Shown here: positions 37,500 to 48,044 of the stretch, piece after piece | Layout of the letters: the number at the start of each line of letters is the position of its first letter | Numbering within the stretch: the first letter of the stretch is position 1 | Assembly (NCBI RefSeq): GCF_003265705.1 | Contig: NW_020312817.1 | Coordinates: 48,291,825-48,355,824 of the forward strand | DNA: 64,000 nucleotides | Source of the DNA: Callorhinus ursinus | Lineage: Eukaryota > Chordata > Mammalia > Carnivora > Otariidae | Direction: 5' to 3' | Translations under genes and position numbers: made by a program | Notes under the pieces: model-generated | What the model saw: the letters and a program-made list of their open reading frames with translations, nothing else | The model's database searches: none | Told to the model about the DNA's origin: nothing

Positions 37500-38585
37500 A
37501 CCTGAACTGACATGGCAATTTATAGTCTGAAGTTATCCCACTTTGGCTAAATAGCCAAACATTTAGGTTGTGGAAATATCAATATTTAACTAGGGGTACA
37601 GCCCAGACCTCACTGGAAGTGTTCTATTATATGTGGTATTTAGTATTAGTCTTCCTTCCCAAAATTTGAAATAATCTGAATTTTATTTTTGTATAAATAA
37701 TCTGAATTTTAAAACACAACTTACCCCAAGGGTTTCAAAAGAGGGTGTGTGGGTCTATGATGATAATGCTGTTATTTTCTAAGCTGGTACATAGTTGCTG
37801 AAATTTTCTTCATGCCTTTTTTCTGAAATATTTTATAATAAATGGCTACAAGATTAAAACATTTATCAATTTATCTAGAGTTCCCTGACCCCCTACCCCT
37901 ACCTTAGAGAAGCTAGAAGCAGGAACCATTGGTAATTAAGGATAAAACTGACCAAACTCCCCTCCTTACACTCCCCCTGCCTCCACCCCACAGAGTCCCC
38001 TACATCACAAGTCAGACCAAGCTGAGAAGAGAGAATCTGAACTGGATGTGTACTGGACTTTTTCATGCCCTTAATGGTGATTGAAAAGCTAAGACTCTTA
38101 CCAGAGTTTCTGTCCAGGGGGTAGAGAAGGGAAATTTATCAGAGAATGTCTGAAGGCAGTAATGGGAGAAAAATAGAACTGATTCCTGATTACTCATCCA
38201 TTGACTTCAGCCTATTCAATAAAATATGCTCAGAGTCCAAACAAATGCATGTTTTCTTAATCTTGTAAAGAGTCTCAGTGTTATGGCTGATTTCATTATT
38301 GAATTATGATCATTAACTGCAATCATCATAAATTTATGGACTTCTGAGAGACTGATTTCTATAGATAATATTGTGATTGTGGCTTCCTTGCTTTGCAGCC
38401 GAGTGAATGGAATGGACTTGCTTCATTAACTCTCTAAATTCCCTTCTCCTGCACCTTTGCTAATTGATTAAGAAAACATTTCTGACACAGTGTAGTATTT
38501 TTCTAGAAAATAATATTCATTTATTCTTATTTGGATTGATTGACTTGGCTTGAAGCGCCATCAACATAAGCTGGACAGTTGTGGA
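37500..38585. other. No gene seen
   Basis: Unassigned non-coding sequence. I see no coding or RNA-gene signal. Confidence 0.45.
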
Positions 38586-38587
38586 GC

Positions 38588-38790
38588 AAGGCAATCAATG
38601 GCCCCCAAACCTGGCTGAGTATGAGAATCACTGGATATGTTTCTAAAAAAACAAAAAGCAAAAAACTTGACATTCTGATTCACTAGGCCTGGAATGGGGC
38701 CTAAAGATCTGTATCTTCAAAAATCTCCCCAGATGTTTCTACTGTGCAGCCAGGTTTAACAACCACGACTCCAGAGTACTTGTGTTTTTT
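38588..38790. mobile_element. MER5A-like hAT DNA transposon
   Basis: 'tgagaatcactggatatgtt', 'gacattctgattcactaggc', 'ctggaatggggcctaaagat' and 'cagccaggtttaacaaccac' follow the MER5A consensus in order. This is a non-autonomous element without coding capacity. Confidence 0.7.
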
Positions 38791-38799
38791 AACAATGAC

Positions 38800-39370
38800 C
38801 TTGAGGTAGCAGGCCAAGAAGAAGAAGAAAAAAAAACGTTTTATTTACTGTGCTGATTCATTCTTGTTCACTCAGCTAAGACTCTCAGCACAGACTTTCT
38901 ATGTATGTTGTCACTTTGCTTGATGAAATTCTTGAGATATAAGACGATCAATAAAAATTAAATGAACTCTTCCTCTGGGTTTTTTCTCCCTCATTATTAT
39001 TGGCAACGTATGTGGTAGAACTAACCGGGGTGCAGGCAACATTAAGCTAATATATAACACTTTGTGTTCAAGAAAAGCAGTCTGTCTATGCCTCTTAAAA
39101 CACATTATAAAATAAAAAACACATATTGCTAATAGTAGGTAAAAATGCCAGTTTGTACAAAAATTAAACACCACATGAAAATTGTATGCTATGCCCCAGT
39201 TACCTCAGTCTAATAAAAATCATCAAAGCCACTCACAATTCTGTGACTTTTACCTGCCATTCCTCCCTATGGAAATTTCTTCCTCTCTTTCTTTGTCCAA
39301 GAGAAACCATTCCTTGGTTTTTAAAAACTCTTAGAAGGAAACATAAATGTAAATCTTTGTGACCTGGGAT
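38800..39370. other. No gene seen
   Basis: Unassigned AT-rich sequence upstream of an L1. No features. Confidence 0.45.
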
Positions 39371-39374
39371 TAGG

Positions 39375-41030
39375 CAGTAGTTTCTTAGATATGACACCTA
39401 AAACACAAGCAACCAAAAGAAAAAAAAGTAGAGAAATGGGATTTCATCAAAATTAAGATCTTTGTGCTTCAAAAGGCACTATCAAGAAAGTGAAATGACA
39501 ACGCACAGAATGAGAGAAATATTTGCCAATCATGTATCTGATAAAGGTCTAGTAACCAGAATATATAAAGAATTATTACAACTCAGAAATTTAAAAACAA
39601 ATAACTCAATTTAAAAATTGGCAAAGGATCTGAATAGATATTTCTCCAAAGAAGGTATAAAAATGGCCAATAAACACGTGAAAAGAAGCTCAACATCCCT
39701 TTACTTGCAAATGCAAATCAAAACCACAATAAGATGCCACTTCATATCCACTAGCATGCCTATAATCAAAAAGATGGACAATAACAAGAGTTGGTAAGAA
39801 TGTAGAGAAATCAGAACCCTCAGATGCTGCTGGTAGGAATGTCAAATGGTACAGCCACATTGGAAAACAATTTAGCAGTTCCTCAAAAAGTTGTGCATAG
39901 AGTTAGCATATGACCCAAGAATTCCACTCATCAGTACAGATACACACACAAGAGAACTGAAAACGAATGTGCACACAAAAACTGACACAGGCATGCTCAT
40001 AGCAACATTATCCATAATAGCAAACAAGTGTAAACAACCCAAATGTCCGTCAGGGGATGAACGGATTTTTCAAAATGTATACACAAATGTACAGCCATAC
40101 AATGGAATATTATTCAACAAAAAAAAGCCCCTGAAACACACTATATCATTGATGAAAATATTATGCCACATGAAAGAAGCCAGACACAAAAGGACACATA
40201 CTGATTGTATGATTCCATCCACAGAAGCAGTGAAATCTCAAACCAGCCCCAGAACACTGACAGAGGGCAAGGAGAGACCAAAGAAAGAACAAGCCACTCC
40301 TGATTGGGAGGTGGCCGTTCCACAAGCAAGGCAACTTACTTTCAAAGCTTGTCTTGGGCGGCCGCAAGATGAGTAGATCTGTGCATGTGCCCAGGAGAAT
40401 TTTTTAAGGTTACAGAGGGGCCTCAACAGGATGAAGCCCTGTATACCCTTGACAGGGTCGCAACAACACTCTACTATCCCAGGGCTGTATCCTTGGGGCA
40501 GCTTCTTCTGCACGGAAGGCAAGCGGAGTACCCATTCCAAGGACAAAGGAAGGGGTGAGAAGCCCCCATTGCCTGGTCCTGCTCACTAGTCAACTGGCAA
40601 TCCAGAAGCCCGGCTCAACAGCACTTCAGTCTATCAAGGTGAGTGGGCTCCAGGGCAGGAAGAGTAGGCAGAATGTATATTCCAAGGGCCGGGGAGGGGT
40701 TAGGAGCCTCCCCTTGCCCAGGTTCAGCTCCAGGGTCAACTGGCGGTCACGCCCTCTCAGTGACCTCCTCCAAAATCCATTTATATGAAATGTGCAGGAT
40801 AGGTAAATTTGCGAAGACAGAAGGTATAGACTAGTGGCTGGGGACAGGGAGCGTGACTATGAATGCATATATTAATGAGTTTCTTTCTAGGGTGAAGAAA
40901 ATGCTCTGGAATTTGACAGCTGTGAGGATTGCACAACAATTTGAATATACTAAAAAATACTGAATCGTACACTTTTTAAAAGAGTGGGTTTTATGGTATA
41001 TTAACTATACCTCTGTTTAAAAAAATAAAA
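39375..41030 (+). repeat. L1 ORF2 3' part and 3' UTR, split by an insertion
   Basis: Piece one (39375-40218) carries 'aatgggatttcatcaaaatt', 'agaatatataaagaattatt', 'ggtacagccacattggaaaa' and 'tacaatggaatattattcaa', the ORF2 C-terminal coding region with many stops. Piece two (40776-41030) resumes with 'tccatttatatgaaatgtgc' and ends 'tggtatattaactatacctc'. A foreign segment of about 557 bases lies between them. Confidence 0.85.
40219..40775. mobile_element. LTR-like insertion inside the L1
   Basis: This block is absent from the L1 consensus order and is GC-richer than its host. A 5-base duplication 'tccat' borders it (40214-40218 and 40776-40780). It contains two imperfect copies of a ~90-base unit, each with 'attccaagg', a G-rich run, a 'gcctggt/gcccaggt' word and 'gtcaactggc', at about 40530-40620 and 40675-40765. 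Size and TSD suit a solo LTR, probably minus-oriented, but I do not see clean TG...CA ends. The family is unnamed. Confidence 0.45.
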
Positions 41031-41039
41031 TAATAATTG

Positions 41040-42115
41040 AGTGTCTACAGTACTTTTCAGGCATGGTTACAAGCAAATCCTTGCTACTCTTCGTATCTTG
41101 GGAAAATGTTAAATTGTGGTAACTCGCATATGATTTTTTTTAACCACATATGACAACACTGCTGCAGGTGGTTGGGGAGATGGTGGAGTTTCCCTTCAGG
41201 GAGTGTCAGTCTAGGAAAGGACAAAGCCTGGGAGAGGAAACCAGAATCTGTGAAGCACATTTGGGACAGAAAAAGATGGGACTTCTATTTCTCCAAGTGT
41301 CTTGCTGTTGCTGTCTAAGCCCGGCACTTCTCGAAGAAGTCGGGCAGGTTTGAAGGCACACCCAGAAGGCATGCAAGAGAGAGCTACTGCTAACCCACAG
41401 AAGAGGTCTGGGAGCCAGGGGGAGGGGCGCCTCATAGCCTAGCAGGACAGCAGCCCTTTCAGGGATTGAAAGGTGAGAAAGACTTAGGAGACAGCCTGAA
41501 TTTCTTATTGCATGTTGCTGTCCATGTTGAATCTCTTGTTTCATCGTTCCCCCACCGTAAGTAAAGACTGCTGTTAATATTAAGCCATGATCTTCCCTGC
41601 TGTTCAAAAAGGAATTAAGGGAATTATTTATGCCCACACTTTGCAGAACAGGGAAAGGGAAATACGCATCCCCCTGAAATCGACATCAGGGAAAGAAATT
41701 TCCCGAGACAAGGATCCGCTGTAAAGTTTGCCCTCTCCCATGAGGAGATTTCTCCCATCATTACAAAACTGCAGACTCAGGCTGTTGTTTTACTAAAGTT
41801 ACCACTGGGTTTCCCCATAGAATCCATTAAAAAGAAAGAAACCTTAGAGTTTCAAGATAAATGCTAGTGTCAGAAAGTGAAATTTTCCCTTGGACAAACA
41901 TGGTCTGGCCCTTTGATTTCATTCTTCCCATCCCATACATATATTCTTTTAAATAGCATATTTACATTCTAGTGATGTTATTACTATTTTGAAATCAAGT
42001 TTAAATTATATACATCACTGCTCACCCCCAACACAATGTAGCACACCATCCTGTTTCACTTTCTTCATACATATCAATACCTGGATTCATCTTTTTCATT
42101 GATTTGTTTACCACT
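41040..42115. other. No gene seen
   Basis: Includes a 143-codon minus frame (41206-41637) in sequence of balanced composition. It has no recognisable domain, no signal peptide and no sign of conservation that I can judge. Confidence 0.45.
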
Positions 42116-42117
42116 TC

Positions 42118-42247
42118 CCCTCTCTAGACTGCAAGCTCACTGAGACTAAGACGGGACTGTGTCTTTCTACTTCATTCAGTACCTTCTGTACCTAGCATGT
42201 AGTAGGCACTCAATAGTTATGGAATGAATGAATGAACGAATGAATGT
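42118..42247 (+). repeat. L2 LINE 3' end
   Basis: 'tctagactgcaagctcactg', 'gtacctagcatgtagtaggc', 'actcaatagttatggaatga' and 'atgaatgaa' match the L2 3' terminus closely. Confidence 0.85.
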
Positions 42248-42499
42248 CTCTTTGTCTTATATTTTTGGAGTAATACTGACCTAAAGGATATGTGCAGTCC
42301 TACAAATCAGAAAGATGTGGTCTTTGTGTTGTGCAAATCACTTTTGTACCACTTTGTTGCTAGTAGAGGTTATATAATGTAAACTACTATTGGCTACTGT
42401 TCGATCATTACTATTGTTAAGGAGTTAGTTTGAATGGATCTACAACACTCTCTCATCCTCTTGCTACCAATGGCAAACATCCAAGGAAGCATATTAATA

Positions 42500-42725
42500 G
42501 AAGTGTCACCTCCTCCAAGAAGCCTCCTCTGATTCCCTTAAGGCAGATACACATAAACTTTTCCTACCTTCAGTGTCCTTTTTATAAGATCCCATTTAGG
42601 CAGTTATCTGGTATTGTCCTTAGCTGTTTCCTCTCCCTTTGCCACACACTGTGTCTTTTTTTTCTACTTTCCTAATATCTGCCACATGGCAAGAAATCAA
42701 TAAATACTGGTGAAATAACTGACTA
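42500..42725 (+). repeat. L2 LINE 3' region, second copy
   Basis: 'tcacctcctccaagaagcct', 'cctctgattcccttaaggca' and 'tgccacatggcaagaaatca' follow the L2 3' region in order, ending in 'ataaatactggtgaaataac'. Confidence 0.75.
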
Positions 42726-43446
42726 ACTCACTCTAGTGGGAATACTATTTTTATAAATACATCAAGTTGTTTTCTTGGGCTTTTCCTGGCCTGTAACATC
42801 CCCCTTGTTATTCCAGAGGCCCCAGGAAGATGAGGATTATCACAGCAGGAAGTTGAAGGAAATAAAAAGTAGGTTTGAATTTTTGACATATAGAAGAGGG
42901 TTATTTTTAGACTTGGGATACGCTGTAAGGGAAAGCATTGGCTATAATGAAAGGGTGTTAGCCCAGCCTTTCAGTCCAGGAGACATGGAAAGGAGAAAGG
43001 GAAACAGCAGGGAAATGTGATTAACTACAAACCCTCATGGGGTTTATGAGAGAGTTATGATAAGAGCACTCAAATTAGCATGGGGAAATCTGTCCAGCGG
43101 CCCACTTCTCTAGCCTCGTAGACTGACTGGAATAGCTTCAAGCCTCCAGGGGAAGCACCGCGTGCAGTTTGTAGCCTCATCCCATGGCATGGGTGCAGGG
43201 ACAGGGCCAACGCTGATGGCCGGAGTTCCCCATGGCTTTCGAGCAGCCTACAATGGATCCAGAAGTTCCCAGGAGCCCCAGTACAGGGCCACAAAGGGGC
43301 TGAGAGGGCGGTGGGATTTGGGCAAAGATGCTTCCGTGACAATAGGAAAATGGCTCAGAACCACGAACTTTAGTAGCTGGTGTCCAAGTAATGTCCACAA
43401 AGAACCCAGGAGATTTCAAAAAAAAGGAAAAAAAGGCACAAAAACT
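42726..43446. other. Unassigned flank of the ERV
   Basis: From about 43080 this is GC-richer than its surroundings. It may be foreign DNA attached to the inverted arm that follows, for example part of a second retroviral fragment on the minus strand, but I could not identify retroviral motifs in it. Confidence 0.35.
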
Positions 43447-43560
43447 GTGGGAATTCACAGTGCCTGGATAGACAAAATCTGACTTGTATATGACTCCCTG
43501 GATGAGACTAACTGAAAAGCAAAGGAGTGCCCGGAACGCTGGGTCTCTTTTGAAATTTCT
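43447..43560 (-). repeat. Left arm of 114-base inverted repeat
   Basis: Its reverse complement aligns without gaps to 45428-45541, with 103 of 114 bases matching by hand count. Weaker, gapped similarity continues inward to about 43612 ('ttaaattttgaag'). Similarity stops sharply at the outer edge. Confidence 0.9.
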
Positions 43561-43626
43561 TGGCTAAAAGCGGCCAGATTCTCATCTAGGGAGTAAGTGT
43601 TTAAATTTTGAAGAAAAAGAGGCACC

Positions 43627-43903
43627 TGTGGTGGTCACATACTTCACGAACTCCTTGCCTCCTCGTCCTTATCACACGCTGACCCATATATATTGCCCCG
43701 ACCATTAAGGTTACACGTCCCTCCTAGCTTTGCGCTTGAGCGTGGTGTATTGCTAAGACCCCAGTAAAAGTGGAGACAAAGCTTGGCTCGAGGCCTTTCG
43801 CCGCTAGAGCGTCTGGTCCCCAGGCCTCGCCTTTCTCCTACTAAGGTGTCTGGAGTAATCTTTTCATTCGCCACCTTGGGGTTTGCCAGCCAAACCGGAC
43901 AAG
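43627..43903 (+). mobile_element. Partial 5' LTR of class II ERV
   Basis: The 3' boundary is set by the primer binding site, with an LTR-like CA end at 43899-43903 ('ggacaag'). Visible elements are a TATA-like 'atatata' (43686-43692), a possible variant poly(A) signal 'agtaaa' (43763-43768) and a GC-rich U5-like part. The 5' edge is uncertain, and a TG near 43627 is only a candidate. No matching 3' LTR exists downstream. Confidence 0.55.
43686..43692 (+). promoter_or_regulatory. TATA-like box in ERV LTR
   Basis: 'catatatattgcc' in an otherwise GC-rich stretch about 212 bases before the primer binding site, a plausible position for LTR transcription. Activity today is unknown. Confidence 0.35.
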
Positions 43904-43921
43904 TGGTGCCCCGTGTAAGGA
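43904..43921 (+). promoter_or_regulatory. Retroviral primer binding site, probable tRNA-Met
   Basis: 'tggtgccccgtgtaagga' begins with the TGG that pairs with a tRNA CCA end. It is complementary to the 3' end of mammalian elongator tRNA-Met at 17 of 18 positions (G to A at position 14). It fits tRNA-Lys, usual for betaretroviruses, much less well. It sits directly before a gag leader. Confidence 0.75.
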
Positions 43922-44051
43922 ACTCGTGGCGGTGGGCGGAGCCCTCGAAAACGAAAAGGAAAGGACTGCACGCAGTAAGTCATCCGGAAGCCGGCTTGGG
44001 CTTGCCCAGTTCGAGGGAACTTTTGGGCTTGGGTTTTCTGTCTCTAGCCTG

Positions 44052-45320
44052 AGTCAGCATTTCTCCGCTGAACAAAAGCAATACATTAAGGTTCTTAAGC
44101 AGCTCCTTAGGGGGAGCGGGGCCTCCGTATCGGAGGACCAACTTCGGGGTTTGTTAAAGACTATTATTGAACATAACCCCTGGTTCCCGGATCGAGGAAC
44201 TTTAGATTTAGAAGTATGGGGAACAGTTGGAAAAAAATTTAAAACGGAGCCACGAGCAAGGAAAGAGGGTACATCTCGCCTCCCTTACATTGTGGGGGCT
44301 AGTGAGGTATGCTTTGACGCCATTACATATTGAAGATACACTTAGTGTTCCAAAAGAAACAGAGAACTCTCCGCCCCTGTCTCCCCGCTCCCTTAGTTAC
44401 CCCCCCCCCCCCCCCCCCGTTATTCCCCATCCCAGCAGGAAGAGCTACCCGCCCCCACCCTCCTGCAAGTTCCTCAGCTGCAGCTTGAGCCCCACCCTGA
44501 GCAAGCAACCTTTACTAAAAAGTTGTGTTTCGGAGGCTGTGCTCACAGGAGAGCTCTCAGCTTTCCCCATTATAATGGGACAACAACAACAACGTATTTA
44601 CAAACCATTTGCCTTCAATGCCGAGAAAATGGTGCCGCGAGCCCATTTTTACAAGGCCTTATCGGCTCCCTTGCAGACCGTTATGCCATGCCACCATGGG
44701 ATTGGCAAACTCTTTGGAAAACAGCCCTTCAAGCTCCTCAATAACTTACTTGGCGATCAGAATTTGACGATTTATGTGAGCAACAGGCTACCCAAAATCA
44801 GATGGCTGGAACATCCGAGGACAATATTCCGCAATAGAACAGCAGCTCAATTTTGATCCACAAGTGTATGACCAAACTTCTCTCTGTGCAAAGAGAGCGT
44901 GGCAACGCATCCCTGAAAATGATGCGACACAGGTCTCGTTTGCTAGAATCAAGCAGGGACCACAAGAGCCCTTTAATAGAGTTCATTGATAAATTACGAC
45001 AGGCAATAAGGAGACAGGTCAATCATAATCAGGCTGCTGGTATCTTACTGCTTCGACTGGCCTTTGAGAATGCTAGTAAAGACTGCCAGGATACTATGAA
45101 AAGAGTAAGAGCTAAAGCCACTGCTGTTGGAGACTTTATCGAGGCCTGCCAATATGCAGGAACAGAAACCCACAAAGCCAGGGTTTTCGCAGTGGCTCTC
45201 AGACCCCCAAAATCCCAACAAGAAAAGAGAAAGGAAAATTCCAAAACCACGTTTTCATTGTGGAAGCCCTGTCACTTTAAAAAGGACTGTCGTTCCAATG
45301 CTCCCTCCTTTAAAGGAGAA
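44052..45320 (+). pseudogene. gag: Decayed betaretrovirus-like gag (matrix, capsid, nucleocapsid remnants)
   Basis: This is a relic of the Gag structural polyprotein that builds the retroviral core. The matrix part (44052-44330) shows 'PWFPDRGTLDLEVWGTVGKK', typical of class II matrix. No ATG is in frame at its start, and a TGA closes it at 44331. A proline-rich section follows, carrying a C19 run (44400-44418). The capsid N-terminal part ('PWDWQTLWKTAL') ends at stop codons at 44742 and 44835. A second frame takes over near 44819. The major homology region is cut by a frame change at about 44978: 'QGPQEPFN' lies in one frame and 'FIDKL' in another. The capsid C-terminal part runs to about 45130. 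Only half of a CCHC zinc knuckle ('CHFKKDC', about 45270) is in that frame, and the other half is in a different one. No protease, polymerase or envelope follows. The gene cannot make Gag. Confidence 0.85.
44400..44418. repeat. C19 homopolymer in gag remnant
   Basis: Nineteen consecutive C in the proline-rich part of the gag relic. Length there is prone to both replication slippage and sequencing error, so frame statements across it are unreliable. Confidence 0.95.
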
Positions 45321-45427
45321 CTCTCTTTTAATCCTCCTAAGGATGCCCGCCCCATTGTAAAAAGGGCTTTCATTGGGCTAAACAATGTAGATCAAAATTT
45401 GATTGTGATGGCAATCTCCTTTCCTTG

Positions 45428-45541
45428 AGAAACTTCAAAGGAGGCTCAGCCTTCAGGGCACTTCTTTGCTTTTCAGTTAGACTCATCCAGGGAGGCATAT
45501 TCAAGTCAGATTTTGTCTATCCAGTCACTGTGAATTCCCAC
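45428..45541 (+). repeat. Right arm of 114-base inverted repeat
   Basis: Begins at the end of the recognisable gag remnant ('agaaacttcaaaggaggctc') and ends 'gtgaattcccac'. It is the partner of 43447-43560. About 1.87 kb, holding the LTR, primer site and gag, separates the arms. Confidence 0.9.
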
Positions 45542-45544
45542 GAA

Positions 45545-47295
45545 AAAACAGACCTGCCTGTGCTGTGAGGATGGCCATCTAAGGGCTTCTGCACACAACT
45601 CCGGGGCTTCTTGCCCCGGCCACCTCAGCCCATGTAAAGCCCTCCTTCACCCCCACTAAAATCCAGGTGCTTTACTGTGAGAAGCAGGAAGAGAGGAAGA
45701 AATCTGAAAGGTTGAACATTTACCTGAAAGAGATGAGAGTTATTTAAAGGGACTAAATCAGCAGAGGGATGAAAATAACATCAGTTTGGCAAATTTAAGT
45801 TTTTCTTCTTTATACAATAGTCAAGTCTCTTAGAGCAGAATTTGCTTAACTATTGGGGGGAAAAAAGGAATTTTTTTTTTTTAATCATGAAAGTGGCAGT
45901 TTGCAATTCACCCTGTGAATAAAGGGACCAGGAACCAGGGGACCTGAGTTCCACAACTGCTCAAACAGAGCGAGCTGCATAACCCTGGTCAAAAGAGTAT
46001 TTAGTTCTGGGTATTAGATATCTATTGTTATTATAAAATGAGCTATAATGAGCAGGTAGGATAAGGCAATCTCAAGGGAACCAACTAGTTCTGATATCCT
46101 AAGATTCTTGTAAATACAGTTAGTGAAATGCCATCTCATGAAGACCATTTGTGAGGGAAGTGGGTGCTCGTTTATATGGAAGGAAACTAGCACTCTGATT
46201 CTCAAAGAGGCTAACCTTCAAATCTTAACTTTGTTATTATGCTACCTCATGGAATGGGGTATTTATACCCCATTTTATACCCCATATACCCCAGAATTAT
46301 ATGGTTACCTAAATTAAGAGGTTTATTTACCATTCTTCATCCTGTAAAGAAAAACAACTGCATTTGATCTCAACAACAGCCTCTAGTCCAACCACCATGG
46401 GAAATAGAGCAAATCCTAGAATGTGTTCTGGGTAGAACAACATGAAGTTCTGTTTAAATGGTATGGTGATTGCCTATATGCTACATAAGGGACATAAGTA
46501 AATTATTTTACCATATCTCCTAGAAAGATGCTTCCTATATAACAAACAGCACTTTACATCATGTGATTTCATCTGTTAATTACCAAATTTTCTCTCAATT
46601 AAAAAAAAAATCTTCGTCACTGCTCACCACAATATCTAAGTGAGCTTACGGGGGAAGAATCAAGAACACAAAGAGCAAGAGAGAAAATAAGAATGTGAAC
46701 TCATTCTAGAAGGAGTCTTTGCCACATGTGAAATATATCCACAGAAACATATTAAATGGAAATTCAGAGGCAAAAAGGAAAAAATTTCTGCAAGGGAATA
46801 TGAAATATGAGTGCACACCTTCCCCAAGCATGCCACTAGCCATCTGCTTTGCCCTAGAGTACGTAGGCATTCCTTCAGGATATTGCTCCTTCAAAATCAA
46901 ACGAGCACCAGCATTAGAAAATAGAAAAGCTCGTGGTAGCAGAGGAAAGAGGACAGCCGGTCAACATCATCTGTTGTCAAAGAAGTCATTTAAAAAGTAA
47001 TCTGATATGAAGCCAAATAGATGGAAAAGCTGGTGATATTACTGATTAAATTGGATTGCAATTTAATGTACATTACCGAGGAGATAGTTTTAGTTTTACA
47101 GTATGCTATGTTATAGCATCAACCTAGTGTGGAAGATTAAAACAATTTTATATGTGTGTGTGTGTCAGGTAGAAAGGCAGATATTGTGAGCAAGGAAAAC
47201 TTTGATAGCTGAACTCGCTAACCAAATGTGAAATGTAAATTTTACTCCTGGCTAATTCCAACCCAAATAAATTGTAACAGCTCTGTCCAAGAGCT
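45545..47295. other. No gene seen; possible MIR at 45915-46000
   Basis: No pol- or env-like frames follow the gag remnant. 'aggaaccaggggacctgagt' with 'gagctgcataaccctggtca' resembles a MIR (plus). A short palindrome with tandem 'ataccccat' words lies at 46256-46292. Confidence 0.45.
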
Positions 47296-47358
47296 CAGGA
47301 CTTCATCGAAATTAAAAATTTTTGTGCTTCAAAAGTCCATATTAAGAGTGTGAAAACA

Positions 47359-47560
47359 GGGTGCCTGGGTGGTTCAGTGGGTTAAGCCTCCAACTCTTGA
47401 TTTTGGCTCAGGTCATAATCTCAGGGTTGTGGGATCAAGCCCTGTGTCAAGTTCCACGCTCAGTGTGGAGTCAGCTTGAGATTCTCTCTCTCCCTCTCCC
47501 TCTGCTCCTTCCCCCACTTGCACACCTGCTCTTGAAAGAAAGAAAGAAAGGGAAAAAGAA
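47359..47560 (+). mobile_element. Older CAN SINE in L1
   Basis: The head 'ggtgcctgggtggttcagtg' belongs to an older subfamily ('caactcttgattttggctca'). The tail has turned into a GAAA microsatellite. A diverged duplication of the host ('aagtccatattaag...' and 'aagtcctttttaaa...') may be the TSD. Confidence 0.9.
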
Positions 47561-48044
47561 AGAAAGGAAGTCCTTTTTAAAAAAGCAGGAAAACAAGGTA
47601 TGGTCTGGGAGAAATATTTACAAATCATATATCTGACAAAAGAACTGCATGTAGAATGTACAAATAATTCCCAAGACCCAACAATACAAAAACAACTCAA
47701 TGTAAGAATTGGCAAAGAAACTGGACATTTACTAAGGAAGATATAAGGATAAACACATGAAAAGATGTTCAACATCATTAGCCATTAGAGAAAAGGAAAT
47801 TAAAATCATAAGATACCATAACACACTTATTATTAGAATGACGAAATTCTTAAAAATACTAACAATACCAAGGAAGAAAGAGGACAGAGCAACTCGAACT
47901 CTCATACAATGCTGGTGAGAAAGCAAGATGGTACAACCACTCTGGAAAATAGTTTGGCAGTTTCTTATAAAGTAAAACATACTCTTAACATGTGACCTAC
48001 CAGTCCCACTCTTGGGTATTTATCCTAGAGTAATGAAAACTTAC

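Noticed and set aside
41206..41637. 143-codon minus-strand frame with Cys- and Ser-rich sequence
   Set aside because: No recognisable motif and a second overlapping frame in the same region. Needs transcript evidence that I cannot see.
44227..44856. Longest open frame in the window (209 codons) as a gene
   Set aside because: It crosses the C19 run and reads most of the capsid remnant in the wrong frame, so it is a by-product of the decayed gag.
43627..45541. Intact or replication-competent provirus
   Set aside because: Single LTR, no pro, pol or env, and multiple stops and frame changes in gag.
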